DNA of 47,730 bases, from contig MNEF01000001.1 of NCBI GenBank assembly GCA_001917535.1, positions 1 to 47,730 of the forward strand. Direction: 5' to 3'. Position 1 is the stretch's first letter. Each line of letters starts with the position of its first letter. Made by a program: the position numbers and the translations under genes. Positions 1-8,539 of the stretch are shown here, piece by piece. The notes under the pieces are model-generated. The model was not told where the DNA came from. It ran no database searches and worked only from the letters and a program-made list of their open reading frames with translations. The DNA comes from Candidatus Rokubacteria bacterium 13_1_40CM_69_27 (GTDB lineage Bacteria > Methylomirabilota > Methylomirabilia > Rokubacteriales > CSP1-6).

Positions 1-1412
1 GGCCCATGTATGTGATCCCCTACCTCATGGGTCCGGCCGGCTCGTCCATGAGCCGCGTGGGGTTGATGGTCACCGACAGCGCGTACGTCGTCGCCAGCAT
101 GCACATCATGACCCGCGTGGGACCGGTGGCCCTCCAGCACATGCGGAGCGAGGACGACCTCGTCTTCGGGCTTCACTCGCTGGGTGATCTCTCGCCCGAC
201 CGGCGGCTCATCCTGCACTTCCCCGAGGAGAAGCTCATCTGGAGCGTGGGCTCGGGCTATGGCGGCAACGCCCTCCTCGGCAAGAAGTGCCACTCCCTCC
301 GCATCGGGTCCTGGCAGGCCCGCCGAGAGGGCTGGCTCGCCGAGCACATGTTGATCATCGGCGTCGAGGACCCCGAGGGGCGCGTCACCTACCTGGCGGC
401 GGCCATGCCCAGCGCCTCCGGCAAGACAAATCTAGCAATGGTGGAATCGCGGCTTCCCGGCTGGCGGGTGTGGACCGTGGGCGACGACATCGCCTGGATG
501 CACGTGGACGCCAGTGGGCAGCTGCGCGCCACCAACCCCGAGCGCGGGTTCTTCGGCGTGGCGCCCAACACCAGCCCCAAGACGAACGCCAACGCGATCA
601 CCATGGTCCGCTCGAACACCATCTTCACCAACGTGGCCCTGACGCCCTCCCGCGAGCCGTGGTGGGAGGGGCTCACGGCCGAGCCGCCCGCGGGGTTGAT
701 GGATTGGCAGGGCCGACCGTGGCAGCCCGGCAGCGGCCCGGCCGCCCATCCCAACTCGCGCTTCACCGTGCTCGCGCAGCAGTGCCCGTCCATGGCGCCG
801 AACTGGGAAGACCCCCAGGGCGTTCCCATCTCCGGGCTCATCTTCGGCTCGCGACGCTCGCAGGTGATCCCGCTGGTCTTCGAGGCGTTCGACTGGACGC
901 ACGGCGTGTTCCTGGGCTCGGCCATGAGCACCGAGACCACGGCCGCCATCACTGGCAAGGTCGGCGTCGTCCGCCGCGATCCCATGGCCATGCTCCCGTT
1001 CTGCGGCTACAACATGGCCGACTACTTCGCCCACTGGCTGGCCGTGGGACGGCGTCTGGCCCGGCCGCCGCGCATCTTCCGCGTGAACTGGTTCCGGCGC
1101 GACGGGGACGGGCGCTTCCTCTGGCCAGGCTACAGCGAGAACGTGCGCATCCTTAAATGGATGGTGGAGCGGATTCGCGGCGCCGCCCGGGCCGAGGAGA
1201 CGCCGGTCGGCTGGATCCCGGCGCCCGGCGCCCTCGACACCAGCGGCCTCGACGTCACTCCCGAGCGCTTGCGGCAGGCTCTCCACTGCGACGCCCAGGA
1301 ATGGCTCGCGGCCCTCGACGATCTCGGCGAATTTTACCGGCAGTTCGGCCCACGCCTGCCCGCGCCCATCGCCCAGGCCCTGGCTGAGACGCAGAGACGC
1401 TTCCGCGCCTGA
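1..1412 (+). CDS. pckG: Phosphoenolpyruvate carboxykinase (GTP), 5' end outside the window
   Basis: Converts oxaloacetate and GTP to PEP, GDP and CO2 in the cytosol (gluconeogenesis/anaplerosis). The frame is open to the left edge, so the N-terminal ~130 residues of this ~600-residue family are missing; the first Met inside the window is not the real start. Visible family blocks are the YVIPYLMGP substrate segment, GGNALLGKKC, the P-loop PSASGKTN, the kinase-2 motif GDDIAW, the guanine-site region FFGVAPNTSPKTN and the C-terminal FRVNWFRRD. The residue distribution fits the GTP class, not the ATP class. Odd point: family P-loops normally read PSACGKT with a hyper-reactive cysteine; here it is Ser. 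It converges on the carboxyltransferase gene, with a double-hairpin repeat between them. Confidence 0.95.
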   Translation, partial: PMYVIPYLMGPAGSSMSRVGLMVTDSAYVVASMHIMTRVGPVALQHMRSEDDLVFGLHSLGDLSPDRRLILHFPEEKLIWSVGSGYGGNALLGKKCHSLRIGSWQARREGWLAEHMLIIGVEDPEGRVTYLAAAMPSASGKTNLAMVESRLPGWRVWTVGDDIAWMHVDASGQLRATNPERGFFGVAPNTSPKTNANAITMVRSNTIFTNVALTPSREPWWEGLTAEPPAGLMDWQGRPWQPGSGPAAHPNSRFTVLAQQCPSMAPNWEDPQGVPISGLIFGSRRSQVIPLVFEAFDWTHGVFLGSAMSTETTAAITGKVGVVRRDPMAMLPFCGYNMADYFAHWLAVGRRLARPPRIFRVNWFRRDGDGRFLWPGYSENVRILKWMVERIRGAARAEETPVGWIPAPGALDTSGLDVTPERLRQALHCDAQEWLAALDDLGEFYRQFGPRLPAPIAQALAETQRRFRA

Positions 1413-1483
1413 CCACCACGTCGGCCGCGTTGGGCAGGCGGTGGCTCCTCGCGAACGGCGAGATCGTGGCCGGGGCTCTCCGA

Positions 1484-1548
1484 GCGCCGGCTTTGCCGGC
1501 GCAACCCTGGGGGGAGGTTTCGGAGGGGGCCGTCGAGGCCCCCTCCGA
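1484..1548. repeat. Double-hairpin dispersed repeat, copy 1
   Basis: Hairpin A is an 8-bp perfect stem (GCGCCGGC, loop TTT) at 1484-1502. Hairpin B is a 12-bp perfect stem (TCGGAGGGGGCC, loop GTCGA) at 1520-1548. They are joined by 17 nt. Hairpin B ends 2 nt beyond the stop codon of the minus-strand carboxyltransferase gene. A second copy lies at 34945-35012, also just 3' of a minus-strand gene. No U-tract follows, so it is not a classical intrinsic terminator. A role in 3'-end stability or termination, or a REP-like mobile element, is inference. Confidence 0.8.
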
Positions 1549-1550
1549 CG

Positions 1551-3083
1551 TTACACGGGGTAGACGCCGTTACGGCGGGGCGGGAACTCGGCGGCCTTGG
1601 TTTCAGCGTAGGCCAGGCGCTTGATCAGCTCGGCGCGCAGCGCGGAGCCGGGTACGATGTCGTCCACCACCATCTCGGAAGCGAGCTTGTAGACGTCCAC
1701 GTCGCGGGCGAACTCGTCGCGCTTCTGCCGCACGAAGGCGGCGCGCTCGGACTCCGGCAGTTCCATGATCTTGTTGTAGTAGACGGCGTTCACCGCCGGC
1801 TCCGGCCCCATGATGGCGATCTGGCCTTGGGGCAGGCTGACGGCCGCGTCCGGCTCGAAGGCCGGGCCGCACATCGCGTAGAGCCCGGCCCCGTAGCACT
1901 TGCGCACGACCACGCAAATCTTGGGCACGGTGGCCTGGGAGGTGGCGAAGATCATCTTGGCGCCGTGGCGGATGATGCCCTCGCGCTCGACCTTGGTACC
2001 CACCATGAAGCCAGCCACATCGGCCAGATACACGAGCGGGATGTTGTAGGCATTGCACAGCCAGATGAAGCGCGCCGCCTTGTCTGACGAGTCGACGAAG
2101 AGCACGCCGCCCTTCACCTTCGGCTGGTTGGCGACGAGGCCGACGGCACGACCACCGAGGCGGGCCAGGCCGACGATCACCTCCGGGGCGAACAGACGCT
2201 TGAGCTCGAACCAGGAGCCGGCGTCGATGATGCGGTCGATCACCTCGTACATGTCGAAGTACTTCCGCTGATCGTAGGGAACGATCTCCTCGATGGATCG
2301 CCCGGGCTTGGGATCGACCGCCGGCGCCCGCGCGGGCCGCTCCCGGTAGGACTGGGGCATATAGGCGAGGTACTGCTTGGCGAGCTCGATCGCTTCCTCG
2401 TCGGAAGGCGCCAGAACGTCGCCGCAGCCGGACACCGTGCAGTGCATGCGGGCGCCCCCCAGCTCCTCCGGGGTGGTCTTCTCGCCGATCGCCATCTCGA
2501 CCATCCGGGGGCTGCCCACGTAGAGCGAGGCCTTGCCCTCCACCATGATGACGACGTCGGTGAGCGCGGGTAGATAGGCCGAGCCGGCCGGCGAGGGGCC
2601 GAAGAGGATGCAGAGCTGGGGCACGACGCCGGAGAGCTGCACCTCGTTGTAGAAGATCCGCCCGGCGTGGAAGCGCCCGGGGAAGACGCTGATCTGCTCG
2701 GAGATCCGGGCGCCGGCGGCGTCGACCATGTAGAGGAGAGGCACCTGCAGCCGAAGCGCCTTCTCCTGGATCCGGATGATCTTCTGGACCGTCTTCTCGC
2801 CCCAGGAGCCCGCCTTGACCGTGTAGTCGTTGGCCATGATGCAGACGGTGCGGCCGCCGACGGTGCCGATGCCGGTCACCACCCCGTCAGCCGGCGTCTC
2901 CGCTTCCTGCCCGCGCGCGAAGAGCCAGTCCTCCTGGAAGTCGCGGCCGGGGTCGAGCAGGAGCTTCAGGCGGTCGCGGACGAAGAGCTTGCCCTCGGCG
3001 CGGAGCTTGTCGCGGTATTTGGTGTGGCCCTGTTCGATCCGCGCCCGCTCACGGAAATAACGTTCTTCGCCTTCGCCCACCAT
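1551..3083 (-). CDS. Acyl-CoA carboxylase carboxyltransferase (beta) subunit
   Basis: Transfers CO2 from biotin-carboxyl carrier to an acyl-CoA (acetyl-, propionyl- or methylcrotonyl-CoA class). The 510 residues match the full length of the PccB/MccB/AccD-type family. There are two crotonase-like carboxyltransferase halves. The N half carries MVDAAGARI and the oxyanion-type GPSPAGSAYLPAL. The C half carries LADVAGFMVGTKVE, KCYGAGLYAMCG and the IAIMGPEPAVNAVY block. ATG start with a GGGAGG ribosome site. It lies 13 bp after the sigma-factor fusion gene, in the same orientation, and may be cotranscribed. No biotin carboxylase or carrier gene is in the window, so the substrate cannot be fixed; methylcrotonyl/propionyl type is the likelier reading. 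Confidence 0.9.
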   Translation of the reverse strand: MVGEGEERYFRERARIEQGHTKYRDKLRAEGKLFVRDRLKLLLDPGRDFQEDWLFARGQEAETPADGVVTGIGTVGGRTVCIMANDYTVKAGSWGEKTVQKIIRIQEKALRLQVPLLYMVDAAGARISEQISVFPGRFHAGRIFYNEVQLSGVVPQLCILFGPSPAGSAYLPALTDVVIMVEGKASLYVGSPRMVEMAIGEKTTPEELGGARMHCTVSGCGDVLAPSDEEAIELAKQYLAYMPQSYRERPARAPAVDPKPGRSIEEIVPYDQRKYFDMYEVIDRIIDAGSWFELKRLFAPEVIVGLARLGGRAVGLVANQPKVKGGVLFVDSSDKAARFIWLCNAYNIPLVYLADVAGFMVGTKVEREGIIRHGAKMIFATSQATVPKICVVVRKCYGAGLYAMCGPAFEPDAAVSLPQGQIAIMGPEPAVNAVYYNKIMELPESERAAFVRQKRDEFARDVDVYKLASEMVVDDIVPGSALRAELIKRLAYAETKAAEFPPRRNGVYPV

Positions 3084-3096
3084 GCCTCCCGGAGCG

Positions 3097-4104
3097 CTAG
3101 GGACTCGGCGAGACGACGATGATGAGCACGCCGTTGCCGTGGCGCGGTCCCCCGATGACGGCGGGGGCGCCGGGCGCCGCCTGAATCACCGTGTTCACCT
3201 CGGCGACGCTACCGCGGAGGAGCCGGACCCGCAGCCGGACCGGCGACGCGGACTCCGGCGTGATCTCGAGCTGCCGGTCCCCCGGCACGGAAAAGCGCTG
3301 GCTGGAGCCGACGGCGGCCTGCCCGCGGTAGCGTTCCAGCAACGCGTATTCTCGATACCGGAGCGTCTGTCGGAGGCGGGGCAGGAGCTGCTCCAGATCG
3401 GGCGGCACGCGCGAGCCGCCGGCGGGAGCATCGCTGGCCAGCAGCACCTGGGCGCTGAACCGCACCGTCTGCTCCGCCACGACGACGGCCGGCGCCAGCA
3501 GGATCATCAGCGCCAGGACCAGGACCAGCAGCGGTCCCAGCACCTGGCGCAGGCGCTTGCGAGCATTGTGCAGGCGTGACATCACCGTGCCCATCGGAAT
3601 GTCCAGCACCTCGGCAATCTCCCGGTACGAGAGCCCTTCGAGATCGCCCAACATGATAATCGCGCGGTGATGCGGGGGCAAAGCCTCCAGCGCCCGCCGG
3701 ATGCGCTCCCGCTCCTCGGCGCGCATGGCGACGTCGTCCGGCGCGGCAGCCTGATCGACCATGACCCGCTCCCACTCCTCCTCCGACACCCGCTCGGTGC
3801 CGAACGCGCGCCCCCTGGCCGCCCGCTGCCGCGCCCGGTCGGTGGCGACGTTCATCGTGATTCGGAACAGCCAGGTGTAAAACGCCGACTGGCCCCGGAA
3901 CGACGGCAGCGCCTGCCAGGCCCGGACGAATGCTTCCTGAGCGACGTCCCACGCCTCCTCGGGATCCCGGAGAAAGTTGCAGGCGAGGCGCCACACGCGC
4001 TCGCGGTACTTCTCCACCAGCGGCTCGAAGGCCGCCAGGTCGCCCTGCCGGCATCGCTCGATCAGCGCCTGATCGTCGGTGTCCACGGGGTGTCGGTTGC
4101 CCAC
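3097..4104 (-). CDS. ECF-type sigma factor fused to a transmembrane segment and an extracytoplasmic domain
   Basis: Residues ~10-95 are sigma region 2 (acidic core promoter-melting block with DPEEAWDVAQEAFVRAW and the FYTWLFRI segment). Residues ~130-188 are region 4 (ALPPHHRAIIMLGDLEGLSYREIA spread over the HTH, then GTVMSRLHNARKRLR). Instead of ending, the frame runs into a hydrophobic stretch (189-210, ending AVVVA, like a signal peptide) and ~125 further residues rich in beta-type sequence. That tail resembles small secreted hypothetical proteins that often sit beside such sigma genes (from memory, not searched). GTG start at 4102-4104. An ordinary ECF sigma is ~190 residues. The fusion could make a membrane-tethered sigma freed by proteolysis, or could reflect an indel joining two genes. 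It is upstream of the carboxyltransferase gene. Confidence 0.85.
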   Translation of the reverse strand: MGNRHPVDTDDQALIERCRQGDLAAFEPLVEKYRERVWRLACNFLRDPEEAWDVAQEAFVRAWQALPSFRGQSAFYTWLFRITMNVATDRARQRAARGRAFGTERVSEEEWERVMVDQAAAPDDVAMRAEERERIRRALEALPPHHRAIIMLGDLEGLSYREIAEVLDIPMGTVMSRLHNARKRLRQVLGPLLVLVLALMILLAPAVVVAEQTVRFSAQVLLASDAPAGGSRVPPDLEQLLPRLRQTLRYREYALLERYRGQAAVGSSQRFSVPGDRQLEITPESASPVRLRVRLLRGSVAEVNTVIQAAPGAPAVIGGPRHGNGVLIIVVSPSP

Positions 4105-4146
4105 CCCGCGCCGTCACTGCTTAGACGCCGGGGCGGCGGATCCGAT

Positions 4147-4638
4147 TCATCGGTGCGCGTCTCGCTTACGCGCACGCTTGTTCGCGTCATCCCCGGCCGG
4201 CGTGAGCGTGAGGAGCGCGTCGAGGCCGAGCACGTAGCTCTGGGGACCGAAACCAGAGATCTGCCCCCGGGCGACGGCGGCGATCACGGAGTGGCGCCGG
4301 AACTCCTCCCGACCGTGGACGTTGCTCAGGTGCACCTCGACCACCGGCAGGCGGATCCCCGCCACCGTGTCGCGGAGCGCGATCGAGTAGTGGGTGAAGG
4401 CGCCCGGGTTGAAGACGATCCCGGTGAAACCCTCCCGCTCGGCGCCCTGCAGCCAGTCGATGAGCTCTCCCTCGACGTTCGACTGGCGGCACACCACCCG
4501 CATCCCGCGCCGCCGCCCGTGGGCCTGGATCAGGCGATCGAGCGCCGCCAGCGACAACGACCCATAGATGGTGGGCTCGCGGGCGCCGAGCAGGTTGAGG
4601 TTGGGACCGTGGAGCACGAGCGCCGCCGGAGATCTCAT
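4147..4638 (-). CDS. aroQ: Type II 3-dehydroquinate dehydratase
   Basis: Removes water from 3-dehydroquinate to give 3-dehydroshikimate in the shikimate pathway (cytosolic dodecamer in this family). At 163 residues it is slightly longer than the usual ~145-150 because of a basic C-terminal tail. Family signatures are complete: HGPNLNLLG, the catalytic loop with Arg20 and Tyr25 (REPTIYG), NPGAFTHYS, and the substrate/His block HLSNVHGREEFRRHS followed by GQISGFG. No other shikimate gene is nearby. An extended -10 element (TGG TATCCT) lies 7 nt before the ATG, suggesting a leaderless mRNA. Confidence 0.96.
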   Translation of the reverse strand: MRSPAALVLHGPNLNLLGAREPTIYGSLSLAALDRLIQAHGRRRGMRVVCRQSNVEGELIDWLQGAEREGFTGIVFNPGAFTHYSIALRDTVAGIRLPVVEVHLSNVHGREEFRRHSVIAAVARGQISGFGPQSYVLGLDALLTLTPAGDDANKRARKRDAHR

Positions 4639-4645
4639 GGCCGCC

Positions 4646-4651
4646 AGGATA
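4646..4651 (-). promoter_or_regulatory. Extended -10 element of aroQ (leaderless type)
   Basis: On the minus strand TGG-TATCCT is followed by 7 nt and then the aroQ ATG, placing the expected transcription start at or next to the A of ATG. Confidence 0.55.
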
Positions 4652-4674
4652 CCATCACGGCGCCGAGGCCGGCG

Positions 4675-5406
4675 TCAACGAGCGCCGAACGACGACAGCG
4701 CCCAGTCGGCGGCCACGAAGAGCACGAGGCCGCCGATCACCGTCCAGGCCAGTGCGGGGCCGCCCTCGCGGTTGACCTCGGGGACCAGATCCGAGGCCGC
4801 CACGTAGATCGTCACGCCGGCCGACAGGGCCAGCGCGTGTCCGATGTGGCGCTCGGCCAGCAGGCTCGTGGCCAGCGCGCCGAGCACGGTGAACACCCCG
4901 AGCGCGAGGCCCGCACCCAGCGCGGCGGCGCGGGAGCGTCCGGTGGCCAGCACGATGGAGGCGACCGTGAACCCCTCGGGTAGCTTGTGCAGCACCACCG
5001 CCAGGAACAGCAGCAGGCCGAGCGTGGGCCCGATCATGAACCCCGCGGCGATGGCCACGCCGTCGAAGAGCGTGTGCACGCCGAGCCCGAGCAGGGCGAG
5101 GTATCCGGCCGAGGGCCGCAGGAACGCGTCGGCATGGATCTCTTCCCCGAAATGGAAGTGAGGCGCCACGGTGTGCTCGAAGAGATGGATCCCGAAATAG
5201 CCCAGGAGCACGAAGAGGAAGGCGTGAGGGACGTGCGCGCTCTCGGGCAGCATCCGCACGAATGCCGCCGCCAGCATGAAGCCGGCGCCCAGCGCCACGA
5301 AGTAGCGCAGCGGCGCCCGGCGGCGACGATGCACGCTGGTGACGAACGCGGCGCCCGCCAAGTCCGCGGCGGCGGCCACGGCGACGAAGGTCCACTGTGC
5401 TAACAT
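4675..5406 (-). CDS. ZIP-family divalent metal transporter
   Basis: Inner-membrane carrier likely importing Zn2+ or related divalent cations. From the ATG at 5404-5406 it has 243 residues with about seven to eight hydrophobic segments. The two metal-site helices are clear: TM4 GVHTLFDGVAIAAGF and TM5 VVLHKLPEGFTVAS (H-x3-D-G and H-K-x-P-E-G patterns). A His-rich loop (VAPHFHFGEEIHAD) sits between TM3 and TM4. An earlier in-frame ATG at 5419-5421 would overlap gspE, so the start is uncertain by five codons. The gene diverges from gspE across a palindrome containing both start regions. The metal specificity is not readable from sequence. Confidence 0.88.
   Translation of the reverse strand: MLAQWTFVAVAAAADLAGAAFVTSVHRRRRAPLRYFVALGAGFMLAAAFVRMLPESAHVPHAFLFVLLGYFGIHLFEHTVAPHFHFGEEIHADAFLRPSAGYLALLGLGVHTLFDGVAIAAGFMIGPTLGLLLFLAVVLHKLPEGFTVASIVLATGRSRAAALGAGLALGVFTVLGALATSLLAERHIGHALALSAGVTIYVAASDLVPEVNREGGPALAWTVIGGLVLFVAADWALSSFGAR
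5401..5406 (+). promoter_or_regulatory. Extended -10 element of gspE (leaderless type)
   Basis: TGC-TAACAT is followed by 6 nt and the ATG at 5413. It supports 5413 over the later in-frame ATG at 5425 as the start of gspE, and suggests a leaderless message for the whole T2SS operon. Confidence 0.5.
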
Positions 5407-5421
5407 GCTCCGATGGAGCAT
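5405..5421. promoter_or_regulatory. Palindrome between the divergent ZIP and gspE starts
   Basis: ATGCTCC-GAT-GGAGCAT is a perfect 7-bp inverted repeat with a 3-bp centre. It contains the two candidate ZIP start codons and the gspE ATG. It could be an operator or merely overlapping start sites. Confidence 0.5.
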
Positions 5422-7119
5422 AGCATGGCCATCGTGACGTCGACCCGGCTCCTCGGCGAGATCCTGATCGCCGACGGCATCACCACGCCCGAGATGATCG
5501 CGCTGGCGCTGAACCGCACGCGGACGACCGGCGAGCGGCTCGGCGAGGCGCTGGTGGGGCTCGGCGCCGTCACCAAGGAGGACGTGCTGCGCGCGGTCGC
5601 GCGCCAGCACAACCTGCCCTACCTCTCGCGCGACGAGCTGCCATCGCCCCTGCCCGTCATCAAGAACCTCTCGCCCAAGTACCTCCGCCAGTACGTCGTC
5701 TGTCCGGTGACCGTGGACGGCAGCCTCCTCACCGTGGCGACCTCCGAGCCGCTGAATCCGGTCATCGTGGACGATCTCCGCCAATGGACCGGGCTCAGCG
5801 TGCGCATCGTGGTGAGCGCGCCGGAGGTCATCCTGGAGGCCATCGACCGCACCTACGACGGCGCCGCCACCCCGCTACAGCGGATCGTCGAAGGCATGGA
5901 GGACGAGCGGGGACCCGAGGGCGAGGAGGACGTGAATCACCTGCGCGACATGGCGTTCGAGGCGCCGGTGATCCGCCTGGTCAACCTGCTGGTCGAGAGC
6001 GCGATCGCGGCGGAGGCGTCCGACATCCACATCGAGCCGTTCGAGGACACCCTGCGCGTGCGCTACCGCATCGACGGCATCCTGTACGACCAGGAGTCGC
6101 CGCCCCGGCGTCTGCGCGACGCGGTGACCTCGCGCATCAAGCTGATGGCGGAGATGAACATCGCCGAGCGGCGCCTGCCCCAGGACGGCCGCATCCGCGT
6201 CTCCCTCCACGGCCGGCGCGTGGACATTCGCGTCTCCACGATCCCCACCGTGCACGGCGAGTCCATCGTCATGCGGTTGCTCGACCGTCAGAGCGTCTTC
6301 TTGCCCCTCGAGCGCCTCGGCTTCGGGGCCGAGACGCTCAAGCGCTTCGAGGCGCTCATCGAGCGGCCGCACGGGATCCTCCTCGTCACCGGGCCCACCG
6401 GCTCCGGCAAGACCACGACCCTCTACGGCGCGCTCGACAAGATCAACTTGCCGGAGCGGAAGATCATCACCATCGAGGACCCGGTGGAATATCAGCTGAA
6501 GGGCGTGAATCAGATTCCGGTGAAGCCGAAGATCGGCCTGACCTTCGCCACCGGTCTCCGACATATCGTCCGTCAGGACCCCGACGTGATCCTGGTGGGG
6601 GAGATCCGAGATCTAGAGACGGTGGACATCGCGATCCAGGCCGCTCTCACCGGCCACCTCGTCTTCTCCACGCTCCACACCAACGACGCCCCCGGGGCCA
6701 TCCCCCGCCTGCAAGACATGGGCGCCGAGCCCTACCTGGTGGCCTCCGTGCTGGAAGGCGTGCTGGCCCAGCGGCTGGTGCGCCGCATCTGTCCGGAGTG
6801 CCGGACGCCCGCCCCGCCGACGGCCTCCGACATCGAGGCGCTCGGCGTCGTCGCCCCGCCCGGCGTGCAGCTCTACCGCGGGCGCGGGTGCGACCAGTGC
6901 CGGGGGACGGGCTACCGGGGACGCACGGGGATCTACGAGCTGTTCCCGATCACCGAAGACGTGCGGAGCCTCATCCTCCGCCGCGCCTCGAGCCGGGAGA
7001 TCCGCCACCTGGCCATCGAGGCCGGCATGCCGACGCTGCGGCTCGACGGCTGGGCCAAGGCCTGTGAGGGCGTCACCACGATCGAGGAAATCCTGCGCGT
7101 CACCCAAGAAGACGCCTGA
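5413..7119 (+). CDS. gspE: T2SS assembly ATPase GspE
   Basis: Cytoplasmic hexameric ATPase that powers pseudopilus assembly. Full length at 568 residues. The N-terminal MshEN/T2SSE_N region occupies ~10-160. The ATPase core follows with an Asp box (EASDIHIEPF), Walker A GPTGSGKTTT (~327-336), Walker B DPDVILVGEIRD and the His box HLVFSTLHTNDAPGA. A tetracysteine zinc site is present (C460, C463, C493, C496) in the CPEC...CDQC C-terminal module. First gene of a tight operon that runs to gspD; gspF starts 5 bp after the stop. The zinc site and MshEN domain are shared with type IV pilus PilB, but the downstream gspG-D genes settle the T2SS assignment. Confidence 0.96.
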   Translation: MEHSMAIVTSTRLLGEILIADGITTPEMIALALNRTRTTGERLGEALVGLGAVTKEDVLRAVARQHNLPYLSRDELPSPLPVIKNLSPKYLRQYVVCPVTVDGSLLTVATSEPLNPVIVDDLRQWTGLSVRIVVSAPEVILEAIDRTYDGAATPLQRIVEGMEDERGPEGEEDVNHLRDMAFEAPVIRLVNLLVESAIAAEASDIHIEPFEDTLRVRYRIDGILYDQESPPRRLRDAVTSRIKLMAEMNIAERRLPQDGRIRVSLHGRRVDIRVSTIPTVHGESIVMRLLDRQSVFLPLERLGFGAETLKRFEALIERPHGILLVTGPTGSGKTTTLYGALDKINLPERKIITIEDPVEYQLKGVNQIPVKPKIGLTFATGLRHIVRQDPDVILVGEIRDLETVDIAIQAALTGHLVFSTLHTNDAPGAIPRLQDMGAEPYLVASVLEGVLAQRLVRRICPECRTPAPPTASDIEALGVVAPPGVQLYRGRGCDQCRGTGYRGRTGIYELFPITEDVRSLILRRASSREIRHLAIEAGMPTLRLDGWAKACEGVTTIEEILRVTQEDA

Positions 7120-7124
7120 GCGCG

Positions 7125-8336
7125 ATGCCCGTTTACGTTTATCGCGCGGCCGACCGGCGTGGGCAGACGATCGATGGCGTCATGGAGGCGCCCGATGCCC
7201 GGGCCGTGATCGAGCGGCTGCACCGCGAGGCGTACTTCCCCATCCGGGTGGCGCCCCACGCCGAACGGGGTCCGTGGCTGAGCCTCGCTCTGTCGGGACG
7301 GATCCGGCAGCGCGATCTCCTGGCGTTCACCCAGCAGTTGGCGACCCTGGTCGAGGCCGGCGTGCCGCTCGATCGCGCGCTGGCCATCCTCGAGGAGCTG
7401 GCGACGAACCCGCGCCTCCGGGTCATCGTGGGGGATCTTTTGCGAACCGTGCGCGGCGGCGGCTCGTTGAGCGACGCCCTTGCCAAGCACCATCCCCGTC
7501 CCTTCCCCCGCCTCTACATCAACATGGTCCGGGCGGGGGAAAAGGGCGGCGTCCTCGAGCTCGCGCTGCGGCGCCTAGCGGAATTCCTGGAATCGCGGGC
7601 CGCCTTCACCGAGGCCATCGTCTCGGCGCTGGCCTATCCGGTGGTCATCACGGCCGTGGGGGCCGGCGCCGTTGTCTTCCTGCTCACCTTCGTGATCCCG
7701 CGCTTCGCCACGATCTTCGCCGATCTCAAGCAGACGATCCCCCTGCCCACGCAAATCTTACTGTTCGTGAGCGGCGCCGCCCGGGAATACTGGTGGGCGG
7801 GCGCGCTCGTCGGCCTGGCCGCGGTCCTGGCCTGGCGTGTGTGGACCGGCACGCCCGAAGGGCGCCTGCAGTGGGATCAGGTGCTCCTGCGCCTGCCCCG
7901 CTTCGGCGAGCTCATGATGAAGGTCGAGACCGCGCGTTTCGCCCGCACGCTCGGCACCATGCTCAAGAGCGGGGTGCCGGTGCTGGGGGCGCTGGCCGTC
8001 GTCGGCGACATGATGTCGAACCAGGTGATCGCGCGGGCGATCGAGCGCGTGGCCGAGACCGTCAAGCGGGGGAGCAGCATCGCGGCGGCCCTCAGCGAGC
8101 ACGCGCACCTGCCGCCGCTGGCCGTGCACATGGTCCGCGTCGGGGAGGAGACGGGCCGTCTGGAGGAGATGCTGCTGAAAACCGCCGAGACCTTCGAGGG
8201 CGACGTCCGCACGGAGCTGAAACGGTTCATCGCGCTTCTCGAGCCCGCGATCATCCTCGTAATGGGCGTGCTGGTGGCGTTCATCGTCGTCGCGATGCTC
8301 ATGGCCATCTTCTCGATCAACGAGCTCCCGCTTTGA
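7125..8336 (+). CDS. gspF: T2SS inner-membrane platform protein GspF
   Basis: Polytopic platform protein that contacts GspE and GspL and helps convert ATP hydrolysis into pseudopilin extraction. The 403 residues match the family. Two T2SSF repeats (~70-190 and ~270-395) each begin with a soluble helical bundle (DLLAFTQQLATLVEAGVPL and ARFARTLGTMLKSGVPV). Hydrophobic spans lie near 170-195, 220-240 and 375-400. The start MPVYVYRA is typical of GspF/PilC. Its stop overlaps an in-frame ATG of the gspG frame (TGATG at 8334-8338). Confidence 0.96.
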   Translation: MPVYVYRAADRRGQTIDGVMEAPDARAVIERLHREAYFPIRVAPHAERGPWLSLALSGRIRQRDLLAFTQQLATLVEAGVPLDRALAILEELATNPRLRVIVGDLLRTVRGGGSLSDALAKHHPRPFPRLYINMVRAGEKGGVLELALRRLAEFLESRAAFTEAIVSALAYPVVITAVGAGAVVFLLTFVIPRFATIFADLKQTIPLPTQILLFVSGAAREYWWAGALVGLAAVLAWRVWTGTPEGRLQWDQVLLRLPRFGELMMKVETARFARTLGTMLKSGVPVLGALAVVGDMMSNQVIARAIERVAETVKRGSSIAAALSEHAHLPPLAVHMVRVGEETGRLEEMLLKTAETFEGDVRTELKRFIALLEPAIILVMGVLVAFIVVAMLMAIFSINELPL

Positions 8337-8539
8337 TGGGCGATCTCGCGCGCGACTGCGCCGGCGGGGCCTGTCCGGGTCGCGGCCCCCGTCCGCCATC
8401 GCGTCGGCGGCTGGCGTTGCGGTCGGCGACGAATCTTCCCTGCGCGTCCGGTGTACGAGTTCCCGCGTTCCGTGCCAGCTGCCACAGGCTGCTGGCGGAC
8501 GGGGACCGCTTCCCCGCCACCCGCCGGCGCGGTCGCGGC

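Noticed and set aside
1520-1548. Rho-independent terminator
   Set aside because: The stem is strong, but no U-run follows on either strand; described as a structured repeat instead.
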